In this document: piece by piece, positions 36,516 to 50,400 of the stretch | Numbering within the stretch: position 1 is the stretch's first letter | How the letters are laid out: each line of letters starts with the position of its first letter | Origin: Pyxicephalus adspersus | Lineage: Eukaryota > Chordata > Amphibia > Anura > Pyxicephalidae | NCBI RefSeq assembly: GCF_032062135.1 | Contig: NC_092862.1 | Location: 63,309,163-63,373,162, forward strand | Direction: 5' to 3' | Length of the DNA stretch: 64,000 bases | Made by a program: the position numbers and the translations under genes | The notes under the pieces: model-generated | The model's input: the letters and a program-made list of their open reading frames with translations, nothing else | Told to the model about the DNA's origin: nothing | The model's database searches: none

Positions 36516-38089
36516 TAGGGAGGACTGGGGCATACACTTTTCTATTGCTACTTTCTCATAATAATGTTTTTTAAATGTATGTTGTTTTGAAGACATGCTT
36601 TATCTTTATTTATAGTTCAGAGATCATTTTTGGAAATTGTACTAAAACCAGCCAATACTCTAAACATACATTGAAATATACATAAGAAGCAAAGAACACA
36701 TCAAACTCATCAGGGAACCAAGGTTTTATGTCACTCTTGATTTTCCTGTAAAAGTTATACTTGGTGCAGTGAAGACTGCTCATCACACCAAACCAACAGG
36801 AAGGCTTGGGAGAAATCAGAACTTTGGGATTTAAATGTAGCCTCAGACACATTTGCTGATCTATATTTATACTGCAACAATGAGCAGGTCGAATAACTCA
36901 TTGTTGCAGGCTTTCATTCAAATCATTTCATTCACATCTTACTTACATGTCAGTTCTCTTCAATACCAAGATGATATGTAGATGTAAAAAAGTATGGGTG
37001 TTTATATTGTTCAACCTTGAATCAGAGGAGGGCTGGTAAAGCAGCAATTACCTCCTTGGCCAATGAGGCTTCCATGACTGAAGGCCAACAAAACAGAAGG
37101 ATTACTGTGCTTTAGTACTCATCAGAACCGAGGTGCAAGATGTTATAAAAAGCACAAATATGGGAATTTTAGTGATATGACTAGTACACATAAATGGGCT
37201 TGTGATAGATATATTCAGACTTTTTATCAGTAATATTTGTACATCTCATTTCCTGGATAAAGGTGATATAATATATAATATATTGCTTTAACCTTCAGTC
37301 TTATAAAATGTTGCAGAGTCTAGTCCTCGAGTACACAATCCACAATGATCAGAAAAGTTTGGTTTGGCATACTTATAAAGCAGTAAATATGACTTTCATC
37401 AAACATTCATTGCAAGTGATTTAAGCACCGTAATTTAAAACACATCAATATAAAGAGTATTTATTCAACCTCCTTAAAATAGAAATGCAACTCTACAGCT
37501 GTGTGAGCATCAAACTATATTAAAGTGGCCCTCAGGGATTTGTAACGATGACTGGATAGCGTGTTGATCTGGATTACTCCTGTGCTGCATGTTACAGCTG
37601 TATGGACCACATAGGCACTCAAACAGACTGACAATCATTAGGTTGGGACAATATACTTGAGACTGAACATCCAGCTATATAACGCTTCACCTAATCATCA
37701 CTTCAAATCTCTAAGGGCTACCATTTCCATTCCATTCTGTGGTCCGATCTCACCTGGTCCTAATAGTTTTTAGTATTTTAATAGATAAAAATAGTGAAAA
37801 ATATGTAAACATTAACTGAAGAGACCTAATGTTTTTGTGATTGCTATCCATGCCTTGTAAGTCCTATTGGCTTGGCCTGTCCTGTGTTCTACTAAACTTA
37901 AAGATTTAAAACTTAAATGACAAATTGTGTTAAGCACATTGTCATTAATATTTGCATAATTTATTATATACCTTGCAACCCAAACTGGAGAACTTTATGA
38001 TTCTTATTCATTATACATGTTGCAGTTTGTAAGAACATTGTAATCCTAATTTTAAAGGAAAGCCTAACAACTAAACTTTAACATAATAC
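36516..38089. other. Intergenic sequence, nothing recognised
   Basis: Upstream of BMP6 and downstream of the crotonase-like gene. No gene or classified element. Confidence 0.4.
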
Positions 38090-38235
38090 TAAGGGCTCTA
38101 TTTATAAATCTGACATTTTCTCAAACATTCCGTTGGGAATCAAATACTGCCATTGAAACACATGGGCATGAAAGATACATACGAAGGAATGTATGAGGGA
38201 ATGGCTGATTCTCTGTTTTATAAATAGAGCCCTAA
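38090..38235. mobile_element. Short palindromic MITE (AGGGCTCTATTTATAAA ends)
   Basis: AGGGCTCTATTTATAAA at the left and TTTATAAATAGAGCCCT at the right are perfect inverse copies 146 bases apart. The interior carries no coding sequence. Confidence 0.75.
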
Positions 38236-40444
38236 GTGTCAATGTAAATGAGCTGCTCACATAACCTCACTGCAAACAACACTATTAAATTCAATAAATG
38301 TTATAGGTGTTCATAGTATATACCGTATGAATGCTGCACACAAGGTCAAAAAGTCTAAACAAGGAGAGACATCTTGTGGTGAAATGTAGGTCATAGCTAA
38401 AAATATATATTTTAAAAAGAGAATAAGATGGTAAACTTAGATGGTATGAACTCTGTATAGCAATGTAGAAGATGTAGGCACTGCATGAATACTTGAACTT
38501 CTGAAAGCATCAATATATGGGTAGCAGGATATCATTGTGCACGTTCAGAAATCTTAAACATTTTCTTGGTGTATATTTTTCATGACCTGTTCTTGTAATT
38601 TTGGAAATCAGATCATCAAGTGATAAGAAACTCAATCCTGCTTCTTCATTTGCTTCATTATTCAGAGTTATGCATGTAATGAACATTATCATAGCTTGTG
38701 CTACACAAAGCTGTACCATGCAGCTATATTTTAAAGATTCATTGGGTTTTGTTTTAAAACACATTAGGGTCTGATGTTAAGTTATGCAAAATGCAGCTTA
38801 CAGATCCATGGATGCACTTTTTTTCACAATGCATCATTACATGTTTAATAGGTCTATGTTACTTGTGCTTTTTTAAAGGATTTTACCTTTACCTGTAGGC
38901 ACTGTGATTGACGTTATAATATTGTATATGTTAAAAAAAAATGTGACACTTTCCTTGTTGGGTATCCACTTTTTCGCATTATTTTAATCATGAAGTCAAA
39001 TGGATGTCTATAGATTGTTGAGTGACAGATGAACGAACCACACCGCACCATCCTGCTGTGTCACACTGATGAGACAGATTTGGGAGACTGCCGTACACAT
39101 TATGATGAGGATGAAAATGATCACCCGTTGGGCAAGAATAATATGACATGTGTACGTAGCATCAGCAAAAGATTTTTTTCATCAAATGATTATTTGTAAA
39201 AATACCTATTTTCTTATAAACCATTACTTTATTTCCACCACCCTGAAACTAATGTCGCTTAAAGGGCCCATATCCTGTAATATTCTTTATGATTTCTATC
39301 TTACAATGATGTTTTTTTTTTTTAAGTGACAAATCAAGGCAACGTAATACTAGCACTACTGATGTAAAGAAAAAAAAAAAAAAAACATATACAGAGCAGG
39401 CTTAATAAAGTATAATGTATTCTTGTAAACTGAGATTTATTAGATGTGAGATAGATAATATAGTGTGTTATCAGAAAAATAACATCCAATAAAAAGAAAA
39501 ACAGCTTTGTATACTGGGCCAGCTGAATTATGATTTACCTAAACATGGAAAATACTGTTCTCCAGATCATTTATTAGGCACCACACCCACAATACCTCAA
39601 ATACAACATATACAGTTAAACAAGTATATCTATACCACATATTGAATTCATTACATCTCAATTAGATAATAGTTCCCCAAAGAACAGTTTTCGGTTTAGC
39701 ACCTGGCAAAAACACAATTACCTAACTTGATATACAACTTTAAAGTCACTGTTATTGCCAGATTTTTGATGTACTGGAAAGCTGCAAAACACATTTGTAT
39801 AATAGGGGATAACTAGGGATATAAGGCCAATCAGCACAATCTTGGCCTATCCTTCAGCGGCTTATTTAATAACAGTGCAAACAGCAATAATTGTGTAGTA
39901 ATCCAAAACAGACCAATCACAAATCATGAGTAGGTCCACTCTAAGCTGCCATGGATTACTGTACATCACTGTGCTTTGCACTCTGTCATTATCAATTCCA
40001 GTCAAGAAATGAAACTAATCATTGAGCTACCAATGCTATCCAATAAACTTTGCAACTGTGCCAAAATCAAATGTTCACTCAGTTTACCTTAATCTGAGTT
40101 CTCTGTAATCCACTGCAGAACAGATCCAAGGAGTACCTCGTGGGGTTCCAGGGAGTGTACTTCCTAAAGTCTGTGCTGTGTAACTTTATATCTGCTAGCT
40201 TTCTGTGTCAGTGTTCATGTTCAAACAAACAGGCAAGTATGAATCTGATTGGTGGGTGTACAAATCTTAAAAATATGTTTTTTGACTGCAGTATACCTGG
40301 GTACATACGGTAGCAACCTGATGAACTGAGCGAGTTGTGCAATCAATAGATGTTCTGATATGTTTACTTCATCTTGAAAAGTCCAGAACATTTTTGGATT
40401 GAGCCGGGTCAAAGTGGTATATAAGCCCCACTTTTAGGAATCTT
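38236..40444. other. Intergenic sequence, nothing recognised
   Basis: AT-rich, with an A-run at 39369-39385 and no gene or classified element. Confidence 0.4.
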
Positions 40445-40450
40445 TTTTTG

Positions 40451-40525
40451 GGGGTGGTTACAGCAAAGTTGGGTCACAATTGTGGTTGTCACTCACCTAC
40501 AACTTCTTCCCACTATGCTTCTGGG
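40451..40525. repeat. Dispersed repeat, copy 2 (relative of 23075)
   Basis: GGGTGGTTACAGCAAAGTTG followed by CACCTACAACTTCTTCCCAC repeats the order seen at 23075-23166. Confidence 0.45.
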
Positions 40526-40540
40526 GAGAATATTGTATTT

Positions 40541-40737
40541 GTATTTCCTCCTATTGTGTGCTAATTCCCTAACCTCTTAGATTGTAAGCTCTTTTGGGCA
40601 GGGTTCTCTCCTCCTGTGTCACTGTCTGTATCTGTCTGTCATTTGCAACCCCTATTTAATGCTGCAAAATATGTTGGCGCTACAAACTGTTTATAATTAT
40701 TATTATTAATATAAATAAAAATAATAATAATAATATT
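40541..40737 (+). repeat. LINE 3' tail (L2/CR1-like), copy 2
   Basis: CTCTTAGATTGTAAGCTCTT, TTGGGCAGGGTTCTCTCCTC, CTGTCTGTATCTGTCTGTCA, TTTGCAACCCCTATTTAATG and ATATGTTGGCGCTAC, ending in an ATT/AAT tract. Collinear with copies at 11774 and 61706. Confidence 0.75.
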
Positions 40738-40970
40738 ATGAGACCAAAATAAAAAACAATACAAGAAATTATTGCAATAAAGAAAATTTATAAAAATTTA
40801 GAGAAAAGAAAACTGCACACCTGCCATACACATTGACATGAGTTTCCAGCTGTAGTGTATTAGAAAGGTGCACTTGGGATACTATTACAATAAATAGCAA
40901 CCCAGTACACCAATACATGTGAAGTGCAAGTGTCCAAGCAAGGAGACAAATGAAAAAAGTGGAAAACTCT

Positions 40971-40976
40971 TTTAAT
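40971..40976 (-). terminator. Possible poly(A) signal (ATTAAA) for the crotonase-like gene
   Basis: ATTAAA on the minus strand about 220 bases after the stop codon. No AATAAA was found on that strand between here and the stop. ATTAAA is the commonest variant signal, but a six-base match is weak evidence. Confidence 0.22.
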
Positions 40977-41194
40977 ATTAGTCAAATGTTACAAAAGGCA
41001 AACCTGGATGAATACATTCATTTTAAAACAATGAAGGTCAGAAAATCACATTTGATATTATTTAAATTAAAATTATACAAATGTTTCCATTTGTAAAATC
41101 TTTATACAGAAGAGTACATAGTTGTTCTATTATCTGAACAAATTAGGAATCAACACAGTTATAGCATTAGAAGTACACACACAAATTTTTTTAT

Positions 41195-41415
41195 CTACAA
41201 CTTCCCTTTCCTTCCTTCTCCCGCGCTGAACCTGCTGGCTCCAGCAACAGATTCTTCAGTAAGAACTTTTGCTCCATTATCAAATTCGTATTGCATGGCA
41301 TCTGTGAAGTTGGCAGCATCAAAGGTACTATAGTAAGCAGAGGCCCTGTCAGCTTGCATACATTTCTGAGGAAAGAATGATATCTTTTCTGCTAATTCAA
41401 TTGCACATTTAAGTC
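41195..41415 (-). CDS. Crotonase-like gene, last coding exon
   Basis: 221 bases encoding residues 186-258 and a TAG stop at 41195-41197. [12 protein letters not shown] and [13 protein letters not shown] match the C-terminal helical region of bacterial crotonases. The tail is hydrophilic and basic ([10 protein letters not shown]) and shows no peroxisomal SKL-type ending. Acceptor: a long T tract then TTTTTTTTAG|GACTT. Confidence 0.88.
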
Positions 41416-44400
41416 CTAAAAAAAACAAAAAAAAAAACACAAAATATGTCACAGGCTTTTTCTTACAATCTTTGGAATCATAATAAAGATATGAGGGATT
41501 TATATGGGGAACCTCAACCTCAAAAGCCTCTGTTCAATTGGAGGCTCTTCAAAGTGTTCCATGATTACCAAGCTACTCTTTTATTACAACTCATAAGCTT
41601 GACAACTTGGCACAGTGAACCAATTTAGGATTCCTCAACTGGTGATTTTTGGGTTAAAATCATGAACAGTATATGTCATAGAGAGATAAACATCTAGATT
41701 TCTTTCATGGATAGTGGTGCAGAGCTAGGTTTCGTAGTGTGTTAATAGGGTAGGGGGAAGGAGTAGTAAAAAGTTAGGATGGATATAAGTATACAAATCA
41801 TGATAATTTACAAAATTTAGTATTCCAGTCAAAATTTTAAATAAATTATTACAACAAAAACAATAAATTTCCCTTGTTCACAAATGGCTCCAACCCCAAC
41901 CAAGTATAAATAGAAAAAATGCAATGTTCAATGTACAATATATATATATATATATATATACACGCTATTTATATAGCCTTTAGCAATATAAAGCAAATTA
42001 ATTAGGCAACTTTAGTTGCAGGTAATTGGTTTCCCTTTAATACAAATCATGTTTTTTCCTGCTGAAACTTATGTCTCTAGTTTACACTTCATTATGTCCG
42101 TCTCCACCCGAACATCCTTTAGTGAGTATGACCTGCCAGGAAAAACATGCCAAATGTCATTCTACTTTGCTTACGGTATATTCAGCAAACGCCACTTGAT
42201 TTTATTAGCATCAGTTTTAAAGATAGACCATTACCTGCCAACTAAAACAGTCATATTTCAATTTAAATCAGGGCAACAACATGTTCAGGGTGCAAGGCAG
42301 CTGTAGTGAGACTAGAGAGACATTAGTCACCTCTTGGATGAAACGATGGTAGTTTCATCAGGAGGTCTGAATAACGTTTTATGTTGTAATATTGTACACT
42401 TCATACATGATCACCTCCCTAGGTTCTCCTTGTATACAAACTATGTGCTTGCAAACACCAACAGGCAGAAAATGTCTTGGCACTGAATACTAAAACATTG
42501 CTCATTTCAGCTGTGTGGGTATGGTTCAAAGCAAATGAGCTTAGCTGTTATAAATGTCCAACAATGACGCAAATCTGATTTTTTAAGCCTTATAAAAAAT
42601 GATACATTAGTGTACTGGTCCCCAGTAGTTGGCCAAGCAATAACAAAGAGCTATCATGTCACTTCTTTGTATTTCAGTTATCTGCACCCGCCTTTTAAAC
42701 TATCTTGGGTTTTAACAGTTGCAAATATATATAGATGTATATATACACTCCACACTCATAAGAAGCTAATCAAAGCTTTTTCAACAAGCTTAATGCTCTT
42801 GTTCAAAGCACTGTTATACCTATCTGGAGCACCAAGTGGGCTCGTTTACTTACGGCAGCTGAAATTCTCTCAAAGTGGACCTTATGCTTAAATTAAAAGA
42901 CCCCTTTTACTGTCCAGGGCCTCTCCCCAAATATTCTACTATTAGTAGGAATAAATAAAACTGAAAAGAAAAATGTTAGATTTACCCTATCCCTGTTTTC
43001 CGGATTGATGGGTGTGACAGTTACTGTCCTAAAAAATAATTTTATTAAGGATCTTCGTAGAACACCTAGGCCCTGGGGGTGGAAATCATGGCTAAGGTAA
43101 GTATAATTCTTTTAAGTGTATTTTTCTCAATTCAAACTGTAGGTGTAAGAAGGACCTGTAGGGTGGCATAGCATGTGGGCAACATGTACCATGCTCCATA
43201 GCTATGGGATACAAGTCTACATGCCTGGCATTGTTCTGGAAGGGAGGGACTTCTGTTTTTATTTAACTAACAGCATAGTCTTGAATCTGTACTAAAAACC
43301 AATTCATCACCCTTCATTGCATTTTTAGTAGCACCAGGGATTTTTAGTAAAATAGCTTGAGGAAATGTAATGGTAACATTTAACCAATTTTAGATGGGTG
43401 AATATTACAGTAAACACCTTTTTCTATAGAAAAATGGATGTTGTAAACGGGAAAACAGGAAACACCTAACAGCTTTTTTGGTTTAATGTGTAACGCTGAA
43501 ACCAATACTGTATGTTCTGTTTTTTAATTCTCTTTGTGTTTTCTAGTTGATGTATGGCAATAATAGATGCTGTATTGCTTTAATTTCAGTACATCATCTG
43601 TACCCCCCCCCCTCCCCCCCATCAGATTAATAATAAAACTTAAAAATAAAAAAATAAAAAATCAACAAAATAAAGCATTCACTGGGCTGTTTCCTGCTCT
43701 ATTGGCTTAATACATAGGAGAAATGTTGGACCAATAGGTACATTGAGGTAAAACTGATGTACCTTTAACACATGGTTATTTGATGGATGCGAAGTGACGT
43801 GCTTTCATAATAAATGGCTGGGTGTCATATGCACAATAAACTTTGCTATGTGTATTCCATAGTTATGCTATGAAAAGGATTTTTTTTTTTTTATTATTTT
43901 CTGAAAGATCCTTTGCACCAGGTTGCTTAGTTTGAACAATTATTTGTTCATTTTTATTATTTTCATTTGTATGGGTAGCTTTTAGAAGTAGAGATGGTTA
44001 TACCAAAAATCTTTTTAGAATGATAGGTTTTGTTGAATGCCCTTTTACATCCTCCTTGCACTTAATCTGTTCTGAGTAAAGTAAAAGCCCAGCACAGTCT
44101 CGTCACTACAGCACAATCCTATTGCTATTTGCATTGCCTTTTTATTGAAAAAACAACAAACTACAGGAACATGTATAAAATAAATTTCTCACTGTGAAGG
44201 GGTCTTAAAAATGTATTTAAATGCCTTTGTTTACAGTATGCTACCATGATTTCAATGTGCCCAATTCCTAGACACATGCATTGCCAAGGGAGAAAACATT
44301 GAGATCATGAAGGCCGGGGAACGTATCATAATAATCCTCAGTAATAAGGTAATTTTATAGACACTTTTATTGAAACTGGCAAAGTTTAAAAAATGTTTTT

Positions 44401-47400
44401 GCCTACTTTTTTTTGGGCGCAACATAGTGTACAGGTTGCCTTTACTCCAGTACAGACTTGTATTTTCATATATACACTTAGCTCAATCATGTCATGTCTA
44501 GCTCAAGTCAAATATTCCAAGGACTTTTTTTAATAATGAAAAATTATGAATATGTTTTGACAGTGAGTAAATGGTATGATGCATTTTACTAAAATAATTT
44601 CTTCCTAGTAGCAGCATCTATGAGTAATGTTCGTCCCCAGGTTCCCGGGCAGACGCAAGTGCCTCTCCTGGCAACATGCCATGGCTAGTGCACACACATC
44701 CCATAGTTCACCTTCTGACCACCAATTTATGCTGTTGCTGGTTGGAAAAGTACTTTTCACTAGTAAACATGGCAGGAACTGGAGGTGCAAACTGTCTGGT
44801 GAATGAAAGGCTTTTCGCTTAGATTACTACTTTATTAATACTGTTGAAAAAATATGGATTTTCTAGTTTTAAATTGAAAATGTAAAAAACTAATTTGGAA
44901 AATATTACAGGAGTTTTTTCTCTGCAAGAGGAAAAAGAAATCCTCTAATATGAGTCCCACAGTCTTTGAATTCTTTTGTGGCGGTGATGAGTCAGAGTAT
45001 TGACCCAGCTTGGCATTGACAAAATATTAATAGGAGGCTTAGTGTAACCTAGGCCAGCTGTTTACAGAATGGCAGCTTCTCTAGTATGAACTTTTTTAGG
45101 AAGAGAACTCCTAAAGAATGCACACATAAGGAAAACAAAATCATGTTTGCATTTTTCTTTTTTAGCATGCTCTGAATGTTCTTTGTGAGCCATCTTGCAT
45201 TCTCTATTACAATTTCCTGAGTTAGAGCACTCTTGTACAACTGATTAGGCACAGATGAACCTCACAGAGGGCTACATATCAAGGAAAAATGTTTTTGGAT
45301 ATTAGCTAAAATATGGAAAGGCACATTTTACCAGTAATTTAAATGACAGTAATAAGCGAAGTCAGATGTGAAATTTGAGTATTGAGAGGGGAGAGCATAA
45401 AACGGTAGGCTGACAGTGCGGCAACTCAACACAAGTTCTCTATAGGGCTTCTGTACATGTTTATTCATCAAAACTGTAACAAAATAAGGATTCTTCCCTC
45501 AGAGGGGAAAGTTTCAGCACCATAAATAATCCATAAACAAAATAAACAGCCTCCTGGCTTTCGTAAATCAATGTTTTCTCGATACAGCAACAAACAACCT
45601 GACCAACAGCCAGCTTAACCCACAGCTACCTGCTGTTTAGCACAGGGTGGGCTCCTGGACTTTGGGAAGATGTGGGGTCTTGAATTTGGAATCTACCCCA
45701 CCCTGCTCTTGCAGATTCCCAGTAAAACCAGCCCCAGAACAACAATTCTGAACAAGTAGAGAAACCTACAGGTTCCCTGCAGACACAACATTGCTGGTTT
45801 TACTGTATCTGGCTGTCTGTATCCGACATAACGTGGCCCCACATACCTACCATTCAGTGACTATTTTGTCACCATAATACAGTGTCAAACTACTTTTTGA
45901 TTCCATATTTATTCAATATACAGGTGAATAAATACTTATTCAATATACAGGTATTCCCCAAGTTACATACGCGATAGGGACTGTAGGTTTGTTCTTAAGT
46001 TGAATTTGTATGTAAGTCGGAACATGTACATTATTTTATTTAAAGCAATTAGGACAGATATTTATCTCAACATTTTTTTAGGCAGCGTGGTGTCAGTTAC
46101 TGTATAAAATCCTCGTTGTAAGTTAATCACAAACAAAGGAAAAAAACCGTCCAACATCCAAAAACGTCCGACATCCATTAACTTCTGGATCAAGCTTTGC
46201 TTTGATATGCAAAAAGAAACAACTGCAGAGTTTGTCTTGGTCATTAGTTACAAGAGGCTGCATAAAGAGCTCAGCCCCTACCTCAGGTATGTTAACCAAA
46301 AAATCCTTCTGCAAGTAATGGAAACTGCCCCTCCCCCCATCCAGCCTCCAGCAGGAAAGCCCCGTTTGTATCTAGGAGGCGTCCGTATGTCGGATGTTCT
46401 TAACCCGGGGACTACCTGTAATAATAAAATACTATTTTGCTTGAAATTGCGATATACCTGCATGAACAAAAAATGCTACTCAATAAACAAAATGCCAGAG
46501 TCTAAAGGCTTGATTGCCTATTGGCAATTACCAATCTCATTGTTTTTAAATGCATGTGAAGTGTTGGGAATTCGATTTACACAAATTCAGCCACTCGCAT
46601 GCAATATTTGCTAGTTATAAATGGATGAATGGCTAGTTCTCATTATATATAAAACTTTAGTTTAAAATCACATAGGGACTATATACAAAAATGTTTGGTG
46701 GTAACCATCTACAGGCAACCCAATTGCTTGGTAGAGGATGAAATGGTTTGCCAGGGGGAGCAATGCAACACACAGGAAGATGTGCCAACATTTTCAAAGG
46801 CATATTTGTACTGCCCCCAAAACATGTGTGAGCTTACCTATAAGGGTTTCTACTCCCATCCTTTAGAAGAAGTTTTGCAAGGGTCAAGACCACTGGTCAA
46901 GTACTTCTACCTACTGTTTATGTGTATCTTTTCTTTGGTGTGTTCACACACACCTTTAACTAGGTTTGAGTTTCCATTTTTTTACATTCTAGCAAAAGTA
47001 ATGTGGAAATAAGGGCCATTTTATTTGTTGTCTTTGACATGCTAATTTTTTTACTACTTCATAGGAGATACCAAAAAGGAAGAGGCCATAGTAAATTGCT
47101 AGGTCTTGACCTTTGGTTTTCACCTCACTAGGCCAATATATCAGGTCCACATTCCCTAAATATATATTGACTGATATATTTTTATATATCTATTCTATTC
47201 TATATATATTTTATATATATAGTTATGTTATTGGTATTGTACTTACAAACTGCCATTCACAAAACTTGGTTAGTGTGTGCTTAGCCATTCAGAACAGAAC
47301 TAAATTGTATACCTTGGTTTGACTAAAGACTGGTAAAAGTTTCCTGGAGAAAAATAAGTACCAATTTCTGCTAAGCCAGGGCCACTTTTGCATGTAAAAT

Positions 47401-50400
47401 TTGGATGTAAAAGTAATGCAACCTGTAAAGAACTGGCACAAACAGTTTCTTAATTTCCAACCTGCACATGAAGATTTAGGTTATACTTTGGCTGTTTGGA
47501 GGAAAATTCTTCTTCTCCTTTCCATATTTATACATATACTAGCTGATTACCCGGCGTTGCCCAGGTATTTATTTATTGCTATATTTTATAATACAGGAAA
47601 AGGAATCAAATAAAGCTATAGTGATTTTTTTGTCTACGGTGCCGTTTCATTTTTATTCGCCTTTGCACTCGCCCATTGCTTTACGTTTTCTTGATGGCAA
47701 CATTACAGGCCAGAAATTTGTAAGAGTCCAAAAAAAGTATGTAAAAATATAAGCAAAAGGCACACTGTCACTGAGCAATACATACACACATACATGCAAA
47801 TATACCTCTGACATATAGCACAGCGCTGTACAAAGATCAGCAGTGCACTCACATGAGTCTGAGTCATATGTCTAGCAATTTTGGTTTAAATGTCTCAATG
47901 CATTTACGAGTGATGGTGGAACATAGCAAGTTTGGTTGAAATGTCTCCATGCATTTACTAGTGATGACATACACATACATCCAAATATAGCTTTGACATA
48001 TAGCACAGTGCTGTACAAATACAAAACAAAACATTGCATGTTACCTCCTTGCAGGCAAAACATAGAGAGTTCAAATGTATTCTAATTTCAAGACAAACCT
48101 TGTCCATCAGGAACTATGCGATTTGCAAGGCCAAACTCATATGCCTCCTGGGCTTTAACTGGCCGTCCTGTAAGGATCAGATCAAGAGCTCTTGAAAGGC
48201 CAATTAACTGTGGCAATCTGACGGTTCCTCCATCAATAAGTGGAACTCCTGAAAGCATAAAGAAAGATGTTTTTTTCATATCAAGGTCACCACAACTAAG
48301 GACATAATTCTGGACTGTATAAAACTGACCATGGATGAAATTACCAATCCACATTTTTTTTTCAAATGTGGTAGAAACTTCTGTCCAGCAACTTTATTGG
48401 CTAGACTATACAGATTCAATGAAAGTCTTTCCCAATGAAAACCACTGTGCACATAAAGACAACACAAAGGGGCAAAAGATGTAAAGCTGTACTCATACAA
48501 TGTAGCACTAAACAAGTAAGCATGAATATAGCCCTAACATTAATAGGCTTTATATGGCTCATAGCATATTTTACCTGTCTATAGAAAGATTTTCCTTTTA
48601 AACCTTTTAAACATGGGAAACCCCTTGGAATTAGTAAACTGGTCTGAGAGGCACAAACTGTTCATTGCTCAAGGAAATTGCTCTAGCAAATTCTGGAGGG
48701 ACCCTGGTAAAGAAACACTGTCCCATAACATTGATGAAAATGAGAAAAATGCTTAATCAGCCTAATAGTGTGTTATTCCAGGCATTGCGCAATTTAATAG
48801 CTTCACTACTATATTCTATTTAAAAACTAAAGTGGGTAAATCACATAACACTAATAAAAATATAAAGCAATGCTGTAGACTGTCAGCATTTCATGATCAT
48901 AATTTCTTTGATGATTTTCCTTTGTTTGCACAGAACCTGTAAATTAACTACAGTTGCGTATGAGGGTTGGATGTTCTTCATCGTACCCACATGTTTCTCC
49001 TAGAAAGGGATCGACAAGACAGATTGTGTCTCTGGATTTGGAAAATTTGAAGACAGATGTGTCTACCGCAGTTGTCAAAATAGGCAATACATCAAAAAAT
49101 GCGGCATTTTGCTTGTGTGGCTTAAAAACAGACCACATAATTGTAAACATAGAGCAACGGGTCTCATAAAAGCAGTTCTCCCTGTTTGCATGTGGTGATT
49201 CAAACTCTAATTTTAGCCCTGCAGAGCTGTCAACAAATAATGACTACCATGAACAGCACATTAAATGCGGGGTACCACTAGGAAGGTACACCGCTGCTAA
49301 TTATTCTTACTACTCATATGGTGAATGTTTGGTAAGAATTAATTTCACCTAAATAGAGGGCATGCATGTTTGTATCACAAAAAACTATTCATTATAACAT
49401 GAGTTTTGTAAACTTCTCATCTTTAAGGTTAGGCAGTGGCATGTATTTACAGAACTGTGATTAGGAGTAGGTAGTAAGGTCGATGAAAAAGTAAATGCTG
49501 CTAATTAGGAAACCACCTAATTTGATGATGAATCTAATGAATCTGTTGCAAGTAAAGTTAAGGCTGGTTAATACTAAACCATCACAACAAACAAGGTATT
49601 AGCACGAATTCCCATATTTAGTAATATGTATTGTAATTTTGGAAATTTTGAATGCCGTCAAAATGCAGCAGATATTTATTCAACAGGATATAATGTGGGA
49701 CTCCAGCAAGAAAAAGGCTACATATACATGTCAGATCTCGCTTGTCTGGAGTGAGAATCTAACACTTGTATGGCGGTTGTTCAACGACATTCATCAATCT
49801 GTTGCCGCAGATCCATGAACAGTAATCGGCTGTTTGTACCACGCTTGTTCGTTCATCTGTCACTGGATCGTTTCCAGGGACAAAAAATCTATCATGTGTA
49901 TAACCTAAGTCTTATAAGAGACACTTGGGTTGATTTACTAGGGCAGTAGAGAGAGTTCACCTATCTTGGTAAATAAGGTTAAGCTGTGTGCACTTCACTT
50001 TTTTTTTCTTATTTCTTTTACATATAATTAGGCATTTAAAATGAACACAGTTTCACACTATTTAATAAAAAATGTGAATGTTTACTTTCCCAACTAAGCA
50101 TTCACAAAATTCAGTAAACAGTATATGTTCCTTTTATGAATCAACCCCAATGTTTTTTTTTATATGCATCTTGAAACTATAACAACTGTTCTTACCATGA
50201 CCTAGGAAGCAGCTATGTATGTCCAATGTAGGTAGTGATATGTACTGCTTCACAAGCAGATACTGCTATACTTAGTAGATGAGTACTAAGTGTTCTTCCA
50301 CTTACTGCACTTTATCAGCCTTTTGAGAAGCTGTGAGGTCTGGTCTCCGGATACGGACCACACTTGCACAACATGAACAGATCCCAGAATGGATTTTGTA

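Noticed and set aside
46207..46614. 135-codon plus-strand frame
   Set aside because: Lies mostly in a non-autonomous TA-flanked transposon and has no known domain.
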